Positions 1-8,277 of a stretch of DNA of 41,982 nucleotides are shown here, one piece after another. Location: contig MNYZ01000022.1 of the NCBI GenBank assembly GCA_001873365.1, positions 1-41,982 of the forward strand, read 5' to 3'. Position 1 is the stretch's first letter, and the number at the start of each line of letters is the position of its first letter. A program made the translations under genes and the position numbers. This stretch comes from Oscillatoriales cyanobacterium CG2_30_40_61 (GTDB lineage: Bacteria > Cyanobacteriota > Cyanobacteriia > Cyanobacteriales > Microcoleaceae). The notes below the pieces were generated by a model, which was not told the DNA's origin, searched no databases, and saw nothing but the letters and a program-made list of their open reading frames with translations.

Positions 1-247
1 GCAGAGCCAACGGCAAATTGCCACTCTCACCGGACATTCAAATGATGTCATGTCTGTAGCCTTCAGTCCCGATGGTCGGATGTTAGCTAGTGGGAGTTGG
101 GACGAGACGATCAAATTGTGGGATGTGCAGAGCCAACGGCAAATTGCCACTCTCACCGGACATTCAAATGATGTCATGTCTGTAGCCTTCAGTCCCGATG
201 GTCGGATGTTAGCCAGTGGGAGTAGGGACAAGACGATTAAATTGTGG
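1..247 (+). repeat. Tandem 126-bp repeat within the WD40 gene
   Basis: Unit 1 runs 1-126 and unit 2 starts at 127 with the same GCAGAGCCAACGGCAAATTG. The two copies differ at only a few positions, such as gctagt/gccagt and tgggacgagacg/agggacaagacg. The 126-bp period is exactly 42 codons, one WD40 blade, so changes in copy number keep the reading frame. More copies probably lie to the left. Confidence 0.9.
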
Positions 248-259
248 GCGGCACGATAG
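2..259 (+). CDS. WD40 repeat protein, C-terminal end (gene starts before the window)
   Basis: The frame is open from base 2 and ends with TAG at 257-259, so only the last 85 codons are visible. They encode two WD40 blades with the usual landmarks: GH, then VAFSPDGRMLASGS, then the D-x-TIKLW strand end. WD40 blades build beta-propeller scaffolds for protein contacts. In cyanobacteria such long repeat proteins often carry an N-terminal HTH, NTPase, caspase-like or kinase domain, which cannot be seen here. The two blades are almost identical at DNA level, which points to recent duplication or gene conversion. The last blade ends LWAAR, without a linker or extra domain. Confidence 0.9.
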   Translation, partial: QSQRQIATLTGHSNDVMSVAFSPDGRMLASGSWDETIKLWDVQSQRQIATLTGHSNDVMSVAFSPDGRMLASGSRDKTIKLWAAR

Positions 260-333
260 GGGTGGGTTCGCGTTAATCTTTGTTAATTAGCAGAAATCTG
301 AATAAACTCGCCCCCCACCTATCAACAATTCCT

Positions 334-410
334 GATCCCCCCTAGCCCCCCTTAAAAAGGGGGGAACTGGACTTCAAAGTCCCCCTTTTTAAGCGGGATT
401 TAGGGGGATC
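334..410. repeat. Dispersed palindromic repeat (GATCCCCC...GGGGGATC)
   Basis: Near-perfect inverted repeat. The left arm reads GATCCCCCCTAGCCCCCCTT, then AAAAAGGGGGG. The right arm reads CCCCCTTTTTAAGCGGGATT, then TAGGGGGATC. It can fold into a long GC-rich hairpin containing smaller hairpins. The motif resembles a repeat type found between genes in many filamentous cyanobacterial genomes (recalled, not searched). It lies between the end of the WD40 gene and the 3' side of the tRNA gene. A HIP1 octamer follows near 430. Confidence 0.75.
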
Positions 411-505
411 AAATAGGTGCTGTAAAACGGGAGCGATCGCAATTTAGAAATTTGATAATAATAGATCAGGCGACTATTATTTCTTTCTATTTTTAACCTT
501 TAGAA

Positions 506-579
506 CGGGACTGACGGGGCTCGAACCCGCAACTTCCGCCGTGACAGGGCGGTGCTCTAACCAATTGAACTACAGTCCC
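506..579 (-). tRNA. tRNA-Asp (anticodon GTC)
   Basis: The reverse strand reads GGGACTG at 579-573 and CAGTCCC at 513-507, a 7-bp acceptor stem with discriminator G at 506. The anticodon arm contains CCCTGTCACGG with GTC as anticodon. The T arm has the conserved GGTTCGA loop. Length is 74 nt without encoded CCA. A D arm with AGTTCAATTGGTTAGAGC is present. Confidence 0.96.
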
Positions 580-731
580 TTGCTGTCGTTCTTTTTTTTT
601 GCGACAATTTTTATTATTACTGCTTTTTTCTAATTTGTCAAGCCTTTCTAGGAAATTTTTTTTGACGGTGCTTTTGGTTGAGTCTTCCCCGCCAAGCTAG
701 ACTAAAGAAAACAAATTCGCAGGGATTCTCA

Positions 732-1034
732 GTGAATATCGAGTCAGCCGTTTAATTCCCTCGAACAGCTAGAGTCCGATGGCGGATGGCCCCGTAATCC
801 GATGATTAATAGTGGGGCGATCGCCCTAGCTGGATTATACGAAACATCAGGACAGTTTGCGGTAAAGGTGGGAGTCCCAACTAAATCGGGGGTGAGTGGG
901 GCGGTATTATCGGTTATTCCTGGGGAGCGATCGCTTGTTATAGTCCTCTCCTTGATTCCCAAGGAAATTCTATAGGAGGTTTATTTTTGATTGAAAAAAT
1001 CGTTAAAACTTTAAATTTGAGTCTGTTTCATTAA
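732..1034 (+). pseudogene. Glutaminase (GlsA-type) remnant, internally deleted and frameshifted
   Basis: Frame 1 from about 748 reads PFNSLEQLE, then PRNPMINSGAIALAG. This matches the serine-dependent beta-lactamase-like glutaminase family, which has FNSL and RNP(F/M)INAGA. It then jumps directly to LYETSGQFAVKVGVPTKSGV, a segment that normally lies about 120 residues further on, so a large internal piece appears to be missing. A frameshift near 945 is needed to continue as PLLDSQGNSIGG and the C-terminal end IEKIVKTLNL, with TAA at 1032-1034. A second shift near 745 would join VNIES to PFNS. No intact start or N-terminal half is visible. The active gene would deamidate glutamine to glutamate. 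The short reverse-strand ORF here is a shadow. Confidence 0.8.
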
Positions 1035-1131
1035 TTAATTTTTATATATTGAGAGTCCAACATCCTCCTGTAGCCTTCGGCAAGGAAGGGCTAGTTACGA
1101 TACAATTCAACTAAAACCTAGTATAAGTATT

Positions 1132-1608
1132 ATGACAAGCACAGAACAAGCCCCACTAACGACCGAAACAAACGATGAGCTCATTGACAATGCCATGGCG
1201 ACCGTCAAACCCTCAGAAGAAATTGAAGCCGTCCTGGCCGGGTTAGCCCAAGACCAGAAAGTCATGGTGGGAAATTCCGAAGCGGGCAAGATTTGGCAGT
1301 TTGAATATGGCAGCGTGGAGGTTTTTGTGCAACTTACCGGAGAAACGGATGAAGATACTCTCACGGTTTGGGCGACGGTACTCAAATTTCCGGTTAAAAA
1401 TGAAAATCAGTTAATGCGAAGATTATTAGAAATGAACTGGTTATCGACATTAGAATCCCATTTTGCGATTACTAATGATCAAGTTGTGGTTTTATCGAGT
1501 CGAACTTTAGCGGAAATATCGGCCACGGAAATCTCCCGAATTATTACTATTGTGGCAACAATTGCCGATAATAACGATGATAGCTTACAAGCCGAATTCG
1601 GTGTCTAA
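1132..1608 (+). CDS. YbjN domain-containing protein
   Basis: 158 aa, soluble and acidic, with no signal peptide or membrane segment. The central part (about residues 40-140: WQFEYGSVEVFVQL, LTVWATVLKFPV, LLEMNWLSTLESHFAI) looks like the YbjN / type III chaperone-like fold common in cyanobacteria. The molecular role of this family is poorly defined. Family resemblance is judged by eye. The stop at 1608 overlaps the start of the next gene, so the two are probably translationally coupled. The start is the first ATG after an AT-rich leader. Confidence 0.75.
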   Translation: MTSTEQAPLTTETNDELIDNAMATVKPSEEIEAVLAGLAQDQKVMVGNSEAGKIWQFEYGSVEVFVQLTGETDEDTLTVWATVLKFPVKNENQLMRRLLEMNWLSTLESHFAITNDQVVVLSSRTLAEISATEISRIITIVATIADNNDDSLQAEFGV

Positions 1609-2368
1609 TATTTGGCGTTTAATTCCTGTATTTAAAGCTTCGGGACATCTACAAATGGCAATTGACCATTGGTTGTTTCGTCAGCATCAACAAGGAAAAC
1701 ATCCCCCTACTTTGCGGTTTTATCTTTGGGAACCTGCGAGTATTTCTTTAGGTTATCATCAGAAATCTTGGCCGGAACATTGGCAAGATTTAACCTGGCA
1801 AAACCAACCTTTAGAGTTAGTTAAACGTCCCACCGGAGGTCGGGCGGTTTTACATCAAGGGGATTTAACCTATGCGGTGATTGCTTCGGGATTACCCCAA
1901 AATTCTAGGGCAGCCTATCAAACATTATGCCAATTTTTAATTGACGGATGGCGATCACTCGGTTATGAACTCCATTATGGTTCCACCGGACGGGGATATA
2001 TTCACAACCCCAACTGTTTTGCCACCGCCACCGCCGCCGATTTAGTCCTATCCGATGGTACTAAATTAATTGGAAGCGCCCAACTTAAGGGAAATGGCAC
2101 AATCCTACAACATGGCTCCATTCGATTAACCCCCGATGCGGAACTGTTTCGTCAGGTATTTGGTCGGGAAATGCCCTCACCGACTTTAAGCACTTTACCG
2201 TCGGGAGAGGAGTTGATTTCAACGGTAATTGATGGCTTAGCCGTCGCCGCCCGGTTTTGGTTCGGGGGAGAATGGGTAATCCAACCCCTCTCGGAAACGG
2301 AATTACAGACCATTAAAACCGAGTATTCAAGCCATTGGGGCGTTTTTTCAGACCCCATGGTAGTTTAA
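1577..2368 (+). CDS. Lipoate/biotin protein ligase A/B family protein
   Basis: About 255-264 aa. Landmarks of the biotin/lipoate A/B ligase fold are visible: MAIDHWLF, LWEPASISLGYHQ, a KRPTGGRAVLHQGDLTYAV block corresponding to the R-x-TGGxAVxH core, and DGTKLIGSAQ with the conserved lysine. The likely activity is attachment or transfer of lipoyl or octanoyl groups to carrier domains; the true substrate is not evident. The start is ambiguous: ATG at 1577 or GTG at 1601. The GTG would give the family-like N-terminus SNIWRLIPVF and an 8-nt overlap with the upstream YbjN-like gene. An upstream ATG at 1550 looks too early. No clear ribosome-binding site separates these options. Confidence 0.85.
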   Translation: MIAYKPNSVSNIWRLIPVFKASGHLQMAIDHWLFRQHQQGKHPPTLRFYLWEPASISLGYHQKSWPEHWQDLTWQNQPLELVKRPTGGRAVLHQGDLTYAVIASGLPQNSRAAYQTLCQFLIDGWRSLGYELHYGSTGRGYIHNPNCFATATAADLVLSDGTKLIGSAQLKGNGTILQHGSIRLTPDAELFRQVFGREMPSPTLSTLPSGEELISTVIDGLAVAARFWFGGEWVIQPLSETELQTIKTEYSSHWGVFSDPMVV

Positions 2369-2407
2369 GATCAGCAATGAAAACCCACCCCAGTTAAAGA
2401 TAAAAAA

Positions 2408-3610
2408 ATGGATACAAAAGCATTTAGACGTTCCTTACAACAGTCCCAAACCTATCATCGTAAAGGTTTTGGTCATGAGGAAGAAGTGGCAAATGTCATG
2501 AACTCCGCCTATCAAAGTTCTTTAATTCAAGAAATTAGAGAGAATAACTATAGGATGAAACGGGGAAATGTTACGATTCAAATGGCTGAATCCTTTGGGT
2601 TTTGTTGGGGTGTGGAACGAGCCGTCGCCATGGCCTATGAAACTCGCCAACATTTCCCGACGGAAAATATTTGGATTACTAATGAAATTATTCATAATCC
2701 TTCAGTGAATCAACATTTAAAGGAGATGAAAGTTGAGTTTATTCCGGTTGAAAATGGGAATAAGGATTTTTCCGTGGTTGATGCTGGGGATGTGGTGATT
2801 TTACCCGCCTTTGGAGCTAGTGTTCAAGAAATGCAAACCTTGAACGAAAAGGGCTGTAAAATTGTCGATACAACTTGCCCTTGGGTTTCTAAAGTTTGGA
2901 ATAGCGTTGAGAAACATAAAAAAAGAGATTATACCTCTATTATTCATGGAAAATATAACCATGAAGAAACCGTTGCTACTAGCTCTTTTGCCGATAAATA
3001 TTTAGTAGTTTTGAATTATAAAGAAGCGGAATATGTGTCTAATTATATTCTGAATGGAGGCGATCGTCAAGAGTTTTTAGCAAAATTTGTTCGAGCTTAT
3101 TCGGAGGGTTTTGATCCCGATCAGGATTTAAAACAAATTGGTATTGCTAACCAAACCACTATGCTCAAAAGTGAAACCGAACAAATCGGCAAACTGTTAG
3201 AGCATACAATGATTAAAAAATATGGCCCCGATCAATTAAATAATCATTTTCAAAGTTTTAATACCATTTGTGATGCTACCCAAGAACGTCAAGATGCCAT
3301 GATTGACATATTAGATCAACCGTTAGATTTGATGGTTGTGATTGGGGGGTTTAATTCTTCTAATACCACCCATTTACAAGAAATGTCCGTGGAAAAAGGA
3401 ATTTTATCCTATCATATTGACTGTGCAGAACGCATTTTAGCGGATAACCAGATTGAACATAAACCGTTAGGTAAATCTTTGGAAATTCAAGAAAACTGGC
3501 TTCCACAGGGAGAGATCCTAGTCGGAATTACGTCCGGTGCATCAACTCCTGATAAAGTTGTGGAAGAAGTAATTGAAAAGATTTTTTCACAGAAACTTTC
3601 TCTGGTTTAA
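2408..3610 (+). CDS. ispH: 4-hydroxy-3-methylbut-2-enyl diphosphate reductase (IspH/LytB)
   Basis: 400 aa, the long cyanobacterial/plant form; most bacterial IspH proteins are about 310 aa. It catalyses the last step of the MEP pathway, reducing HMBPP to IPP and DMAPP with a [4Fe-4S] cluster. Cluster cysteines are in place: Cys66 (GFCWGVERA), Cys157 (DTTCPWVSK) and Cys288 ([11 protein letters not shown]). The ITSGASTPD motif lies near the C-terminus. The roughly 50-residue N-terminal extension matches the photosynthetic subtype. The product feeds carotenoid, phytol and quinone synthesis. An inverted repeat follows the stop codon. Confidence 0.97.
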   Translation: MDTKAFRRSLQQSQTYHRKGFGHEEEVANVMNSAYQSSLIQEIRENNYRMKRGNVTIQMAESFGFCWGVERAVAMAYETRQHFPTENIWITNEIIHNPSVNQHLKEMKVEFIPVENGNKDFSVVDAGDVVILPAFGASVQEMQTLNEKGCKIVDTTCPWVSKVWNSVEKHKKRDYTSIIHGKYNHEETVATSSFADKYLVVLNYKEAEYVSNYILNGGDRQEFLAKFVRAYSEGFDPDQDLKQIGIANQTTMLKSETEQIGKLLEHTMIKKYGPDQLNNHFQSFNTICDATQERQDAMIDILDQPLDLMVVIGGFNSSNTTHLQEMSVEKGILSYHIDCAERILADNQIEHKPLGKSLEIQENWLPQGEILVGITSGASTPDKVVEEVIEKIFSQKLSLV

Positions 3611-3645
3611 GGATAAAAACTAAAGAGATTGATTCTCCCCTGATT

Positions 3646-3703
3646 AGGATAATCAGGCTAGGTTGTAATTATCCCGATTAACTTTTCTAGCCTTGGTTAT
3701 CCT
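3646..3703 (+). terminator. Imperfect hairpin downstream of ispH
   Basis: Left arm AGGATAATCAGGCTAG (3646-3661) pairs with right arm CTAGCCTTGGTTATCCT (3687-3703), apart from a small internal loop. It lies 36 nt after the ispH stop and before the Uma2 gene. There is no U-run, so it may be a terminator, an RNA-stability hairpin or a small repeat. Confidence 0.45.
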
Positions 3704-3745
3704 AAATTAATTTAACCACAATTATTAGTATAAGGAATAATTGCA

Positions 3746-4360
3746 ATGATTCAATCAGCAACAAAACTCTTAAATGTTGATGAATTTATTACTAAATATG
3801 GTGATAGCGATCGCTATGAATTAATCGATGGGGAGTTAATTGAAATGGAACCGACTGGACTACACGAACAAGTAGGAGCTTTTATCGGTCGCAAACTAAA
3901 TGTAGAAATTGATCGTCAAGACCTTTCTTATCTAATTCCCCATCGTTGTCTGATCAAACTCTTAGGAACAGAAACCGCTTTTCGTCCCGATCTGATTGTA
4001 TTAGATCAAACAAAGCTGATTGATGAACCCCTATGGGAACAAAAACCTGTGATTACATCAGGAAAATCTATTCAACTAATTGCTGAAGTTGTCAGTACCA
4101 ACTGGCAAAATGATTATGCTCGGAAGGTGGAAGATTATGCTTTATTCGGAGTTCTTGAATATTGGATTATTGATTATTTAGGAATAGGAGGTAGGGAATA
4201 TATTGGTAAACCAAAACAACCTACTGTTACTATTTGTAATCTAGTCGGTGATCAATATCAAAAACAATTATTTCAAAATAATGATTTACTGGTTTCATCA
4301 ATCTTTCCCAGTTTAAAAATCACCGCCCAACAAATATTTGCAGCAGGTCGTATTGTGTAA
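3746..4360 (+). CDS. Uma2 family endonuclease (DUF820)
   Basis: 204 aa. The N-terminal YELIDGELIEMEPTGLHEQ block is the standard Uma2 opening. FRPDLIVLD followed by IAEVVSTNWQNDYARK gives the D...E-x-V pattern of the PD-(D/E)XK nuclease fold, and YWIIDYL is the usual following strand. Uma2 proteins are abundant in cyanobacteria and often scattered as single genes; their targets are unknown. It stands alone on the plus strand between ispH and the convergent DUF4926 gene. Catalytic activity is inferred from the fold only. Confidence 0.88.
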   Translation: MIQSATKLLNVDEFITKYGDSDRYELIDGELIEMEPTGLHEQVGAFIGRKLNVEIDRQDLSYLIPHRCLIKLLGTETAFRPDLIVLDQTKLIDEPLWEQKPVITSGKSIQLIAEVVSTNWQNDYARKVEDYALFGVLEYWIIDYLGIGGREYIGKPKQPTVTICNLVGDQYQKQLFQNNDLLVSSIFPSLKITAQQIFAAGRIV

Positions 4361-4459
4361 CATTATGACCTTTAATCACTTTGAGTGTAAAGGTTGTTTC
4401 TATAATATAATCAGAATTGTTTAAACTCACGGGCGATAGATTAAATCCCTTAAACATAA

Positions 4460-4684
4460 TTAGCTCAGAACTCGTGCTTGGGCAATTTCTCTATTACCAA
4501 TAGCCCGAATTTGAGAACTAAATAAAGAAATAATAGTAATTGTTTGACCTGTGAGGGTCATAAATTCTACTTCGTATCCTAAACCTTCTTGATGGACTAA
4601 AACTACAGTACCAATATCGCCTGCTTTTAAATTATATTCGGCTAAATCATGGGTTAAAACCACTCGGTCTAATTCAGTAATCAT
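4460..4684 (-). CDS. DUF4926 domain-containing protein
   Basis: 74 aa. The sequence MITELDRVVLTHDL with LKAGDIGTVVLVH and YEVEFMTLTGQT matches the DUF4926 pattern, a small beta-rich SH3-like protein. It lies 29 nt downstream of the DUF6883 gene on the same strand, so the two look like one transcript. As I recall the two families recur side by side in cyanobacteria, which suggests a functional pair, perhaps toxin/antitoxin-like. That role is inference; no biochemical function is known to me. Confidence 0.85.
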   Translation of the reverse strand: MITELDRVVLTHDLAEYNLKAGDIGTVVLVHQEGLGYEVEFMTLTGQTITIISLFSSQIRAIGNREIAQARVLS

Positions 4685-4713
4685 ATTAGTTTAGTTAATT
4701 TGATCTGAGGATT

Positions 4714-5049
4714 TTATTCTAGTGGATATGCGCTAACCAGTCTAGGATTATCATCTCCGGTGGCAATAAACCAAACAGAACGAACTTCTGGGTTTCTACA
4801 ATCTGGGGTCATGAGTATACCCTCAATAACGTACCGTGTTCCAAAAGGAGATGCTTCGATTTTAGCTAATTCATGATCAGCAGCATGATTTATGAAAGCT
4901 TTAGCCATTATTTCCCAGGAATTAACCGTAAACCCAAACCGGAGAAAAAAATTTGCCTTACTTTTGCCATCAGGATGAGTCGGTGACAGTAAATATTCTG
5001 TAATTTTTTTCTGTGGAACTATGGCTTGCCGATAATTGGGTAGTTTCAA
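4714..5049 (-). CDS. DUF6883 domain-containing protein
   Basis: 111 aa. KLPNYRQAIVPQKKITEYLL, then SPTHPDGKSKANFF and FIATGDDNPRLVSAYPLE, match the DUF6883 family. The C-terminal I-A-T-G...PRLVSAYPL is reminiscent of small RNase-like toxins of the BECR/RelE-barnase type, but this is a visual impression. The start is TTG at 5049, supported by GGGAGAA about 7 nt upstream and by the family-like N-terminus. The DUF4926 gene follows on the same strand. Confidence 0.82.
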   Translation of the reverse strand: MKLPNYRQAIVPQKKITEYLLSPTHPDGKSKANFFLRFGFTVNSWEIMAKAFINHAADHELAKIEASPFGTRYVIEGILMTPDCRNPEVRSVWFIATGDDNPRLVSAYPLE

Positions 5050-5170
5050 GCAATTTCTCCCATAAAATTTTTGAGTTAATCAAATCAATGATATTATCTC
5101 AAATGCTAAAAAAATGGCTATAAATTCAGCCGTTGATTCGGCGATCAACCCATCAAATTATCTTGCCGAT

Positions 5171-5719
5171 TTAAGAAGCTGGAGAATCGCTAGTAAAATA
5201 AATATGACCTAAAGTTTTTCCTTGATAAACTCGTTTAGTTAAACGCCAACCCGGTTCTAAAATAATTTTAGCGAAACCACTGGTAAATCCGTAGGTTCTA
5301 CCAATAATAATCGGTGGCGCGTAGGCATCAGCCCTGGACTGGGCAACTAGCAAAATATCATTAGGGGTACTTTGAACACTTAAAGCATGGGAGAGCACCA
5401 AATCTGTCCCAGCCATTCTCACCGAATAACCATTACTATCGGTGGCCCGTCCACAAATGCCAGTAAAATCAAAATTCAGTAGTAACGGATCAATCATCGT
5501 GGGCTGACTACCGCTTTCACTCCAACAGGGGCGACTATCCGAGACCTGTTCCACAATCACTAAAGTATGCCCAAAGGCACGAGGTACAGCGATCGCCACA
5601 AACCGATCCTGATCCACCTCTTTTTGGTCAAAATCAACCGCGATCGCATTTAAGCTAAAACTTAGGACTGATATCCCGATTACCAAAGCAACTATAATTG
5701 GTTTTAGTGCTGATTTCAT
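5171..5719 (-). CDS. Secreted DUF3747 domain-containing protein
   Basis: About 182 aa from ATG 5719; a GTG four codons upstream (5731) is possible. The N-terminus MKSALKPIIVALVIGISVLS with a following ALNAIA-like small-residue stretch is a Sec signal peptide with probable cleavage near AIA-VDF. The mature part carries the pattern FVAIAVPRAFGHTLVIVEQV, two cysteines (SRPCW and GICGR) and a C-terminal GWRLTKRVYQGKTLGHIYF block, typical of DUF3747, which is cyanobacterial. An envelope or periplasmic location is likely. The function is not known. Confidence 0.82.
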   Translation of the reverse strand: MKSALKPIIVALVIGISVLSFSLNAIAVDFDQKEVDQDRFVAIAVPRAFGHTLVIVEQVSDSRPCWSESGSQPTMIDPLLLNFDFTGICGRATDSNGYSVRMAGTDLVLSHALSVQSTPNDILLVAQSRADAYAPPIIIGRTYGFTSGFAKIILEPGWRLTKRVYQGKTLGHIYFTSDSPAS

Positions 5720-5767
5720 CTGAATTTGCACCGTCTAATGGTGGCACGAATTTACTTAACCGATTCT

Positions 5768-6679
5768 CTAAAACCCAACCGGAACCACTAACCCTTCCCG
5801 TGCCATAATTGCTTGGGGAGATACCGATTGGACTTCCTTTTCTACCTGATCCAGAAAGTCATCGCTATGGCTAGGGTCGTGATGGAAAATCACCACTCGC
5901 TTAACTCCGGCGGCTTTAGCCATCTTTACGGCTTCTTGCCAAGTGGAATGTCCCCAACCGATTTTAGGAGATTTAGGATTATGATACTCCTCGTCACTAT
6001 ACATAGCATCGTAGATCAAAATATCAGCATTTTGAGATAGATTTAAGACATTTTCATCCAAGCCATCGGGGAGATGTTCGGTATCGGAACAATAAACCGC
6101 CGTGCGTCCCTTCCAAGTCACCCGATATCCCATGGCCGTATTCGGATGATTCAGTTGTCCGGTTTCAATCAGAATATCATCCAACATCATCGAGTCTCCG
6201 GGCTTGAGTGTATAGAATCTCAAGTCTCCTTGCAGTCCCGTCAGGGGAACAGGGGAATTAGGATGCAAAATTCGATCAATAAAATGTTGTTTCATCGACT
6301 CCCCATCCGGCGGAATTGCCCCATAGATATGAAAGCAATTACCCCGCATAAAAGCCGGGGTAAATAGGGGAAATCCTTGAATATGATCCCAGTGGTAGTG
6401 CGTAAAAAACATATACGCTTCCACCGGAGTTTCTTTAAGTAAATCATCTCCCAGGAGCCGCAGGCCAGTTCCGCCATCAAAAATCAAGCGTTTACCAGCC
6501 ACTCGCATTTCCAAACAGGAGGTATTGCCCCCATAACGAATCGTCTCTTTTCCGGGGGTGGGAATACTGCCCCTAACCCCCCAAAACTGGATCACAAAAT
6601 CCTCTGGTTTAGAGTCGGGAGCCGATAAATTAGAGAGCTTCTGAGGGTTAGCCCCCACAGACGATAGGCTGGTTTCCAT
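5768..6679 (-). CDS. MBL-fold metallo-hydrolase
   Basis: 303 aa. FWGVRGSIPTPG and YGGNTSCLEM open the domain. The metal-binding motif THYHWDH lies at residues 93-99 (His94, His96, Asp98, His99). Further ligands are probably in GQLNHPNTAMGYR, CSDTEH and FHHDP. The arrangement resembles PhnP/RNase Z-like phosphodiesterases; the substrate cannot be read from the sequence. The start ATG lies one base after the stop of aroC, so translation is probably coupled. The first 27 residues are low in complexity and may be a disordered extension. Confidence 0.88.
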   Translation of the reverse strand: METSLSSVGANPQKLSNLSAPDSKPEDFVIQFWGVRGSIPTPGKETIRYGGNTSCLEMRVAGKRLIFDGGTGLRLLGDDLLKETPVEAYMFFTHYHWDHIQGFPLFTPAFMRGNCFHIYGAIPPDGESMKQHFIDRILHPNSPVPLTGLQGDLRFYTLKPGDSMMLDDILIETGQLNHPNTAMGYRVTWKGRTAVYCSDTEHLPDGLDENVLNLSQNADILIYDAMYSDEEYHNPKSPKIGWGHSTWQEAVKMAKAAGVKRVVIFHHDPSHSDDFLDQVEKEVQSVSPQAIMAREGLVVPVGF

Positions 6680-6680
6680 T

Positions 6681-7781
6681 TTATTCTTCAGGCTTCAAAG
6701 TTCCACACTGACCATGATGACGCAGCAAATGATCGCACAAAACAAGAGCAACCATTGCTTCTACCATTGGCACGGCCCGAGGTAAAACACAAGGGTCATG
6801 CCGTCCTTTCGCCGATAACAACGTTTCCTCTCCCTCCTGGGTGACGGTGCGTTGCTCCTTCCGAATTGTAGCAGTTGGCTTAAATGCTACTCGGATAATA
6901 ATATTTTCTCCATTGGAAATGCCACCCTGAATTCCACCCGATCGATTGGTTACGGTTCGGACGCCGCCCACAGAATCAATATAAAATTCATCGTTATGTT
7001 GACTGCCTGTGAGCAGAGTACCAGCAAAGCCAGAGCCAATTTCAAATCCTTTACTCGCGGGTAAGGACATGACCCCTTTCGCTAGATCTGCTTCTAGTTT
7101 ATCAAATACTGGAGATCCGAGTCCTAACGGAACATTGCGGGCGACACATTCCACCACCCCACCAATCGAGTCCCCCTGATCTCGAATTTGTTCAATCCGT
7201 TCTATCATGGTTTCGGCACAATTGCCATCGGGACAACGGACAATATTACTTTCTACTTGCTCTAGGGTAACGGTATTGGGATCAATTACTCCTTCGATAT
7301 CCTGAATTCGTTTCACATAGCCAATAATTTCTACCCCGGCATATTGTTTGAGGATTTGTTTAGCGATCGCCCCGGCGGCCACCCGGCCAATGGTTTCACG
7401 GGCTGAAGATCGTCCTCCTCCTTGCCAATTTCTAATCCCATATTTCGCATCATAAGTAGCATCCGCATGAGAAGGGCGATATTTAACCGCCATATCACTA
7501 TAATCCTGGGGGCGAGTATCCTGGTTCCGCACCATAATCATAATCGGGGTTCCCAAGGTTCGTCCCTCGAACACGCCGCTGAGAATATCGCAGGTATCGG
7601 TTTCTTTACGAGGAGTGGTAATTTTACTTTGTCCGGGGCGACGTCGATCCAGTTCCGCCTGAATGTCTGTAATCTCAAGTTTTAATCGGGGAGGACAACC
7701 ATCGATCACAACTCCCACCGCCCCACCATGAGATTCTCCAAAGGTCGTGATCCGAAACAAATGCCCAAATGTGTTGCCCAT
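6681..7781 (-). CDS. aroC: Chorismate synthase
   Basis: 366 aa, normal length. It converts EPSP to chorismate, the last step of the shikimate pathway, using reduced FMN. Signature blocks are present: [18 protein letters not shown] at the N-terminus, [15 protein letters not shown], the [18 protein letters not shown] stretch, and [16 protein letters not shown]. It precedes the MBL hydrolase by one nucleotide. No other aromatic-pathway gene is in the window. Confidence 0.97.
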   Translation of the reverse strand: MGNTFGHLFRITTFGESHGGAVGVVIDGCPPRLKLEITDIQAELDRRRPGQSKITTPRKETDTCDILSGVFEGRTLGTPIMIMVRNQDTRPQDYSDMAVKYRPSHADATYDAKYGIRNWQGGGRSSARETIGRVAAGAIAKQILKQYAGVEIIGYVKRIQDIEGVIDPNTVTLEQVESNIVRCPDGNCAETMIERIEQIRDQGDSIGGVVECVARNVPLGLGSPVFDKLEADLAKGVMSLPASKGFEIGSGFAGTLLTGSQHNDEFYIDSVGGVRTVTNRSGGIQGGISNGENIIIRVAFKPTATIRKEQRTVTQEGEETLLSAKGRHDPCVLPRAVPMVEAMVALVLCDHLLRHHGQCGTLKPEE

Positions 7782-7869
7782 AATGGTTGTGTTTATTTTG
7801 CCAAACTCTTAATTATAGCCGATCTGGAGCTAAACCAGACCTGAAACCCTGATAAAATAGAGAAAAATC

Positions 7870-7893
7870 AGAGACGCGCCGTGGCACGTCTCT
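7870..7893 (-). terminator. Palindromic repeat acting as probable terminator of psbN
   Basis: The hairpin has arms AGAGACG and CGTCTCT around a 10-nt loop. On the minus strand it begins 22 nt after the psbN stop and is followed by GATTTTTCTC, a usable U-run. The same sequence, with one change in the loop, recurs at 34426-34449 behind typA. It is both a dispersed repeat and a likely terminator. Confidence 0.6.
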
Positions 7894-7914
7894 ACGGATA
7901 TGCCCCACTCCATG

Positions 7915-8046
7915 TTAATCTTCGTGTTCTTCAAAGGGGTCGCGCAGGTCGGTAGAAGCCGGGCCAAAAGCTGTGTAGATCGCATATCCCGTCAGGGCGA
8001 TCACAAACACAGCGATACAAATGCTTAGAGTTAATGCGGGTTCCAT
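7915..8046 (-). CDS. psbN: Photosystem II assembly protein PsbN
   Basis: 43 aa: one membrane span near the N-terminus ([20 protein letters not shown]), then the conserved tail [11 protein letters not shown]. PsbN is needed for photosystem II assembly and repair and is not a core subunit. It is divergent from psbH, the order typical of cyanobacteria and plastids. The gene is easily missed because of its length; the ATG at 8046 and TAA at 7915-7917 give the expected size exactly. Confidence 0.96.
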   Translation of the reverse strand: MEPALTLSICIAVFVIALTGYAIYTAFGPASTDLRDPFEEHED

Positions 8047-8277
8047 TATGATTAATCCCTTGTTATTCGTGTGCTTCTATAATAAAATACTTAGAAAACT
8101 TAAGACAATTTAACAATTGTTTCAATTCTGGAGCCAGGATATTGTGTTTAACCCGATATGGGGACACCTAAATCGGTTAACATTAGCCTAAGCCTCTCCG
8201 GTCTTCCCTTGCTTGAAGCGGTGAGAGTGTCCAAAATCCAGAAAAAATTTTGTTGAAGTAAAAAATTTAGGTGAACT

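Noticed and set aside
744-962. Minus-strand ORF of 72 aa
   Set aside because: It is a shadow of the glutaminase remnant, whose plus-strand translation matches the family.
5813-6367. Plus-strand ORFs opposite the MBL hydrolase gene
   Set aside because: Antisense shadows; the minus-strand protein has full catalytic motifs.
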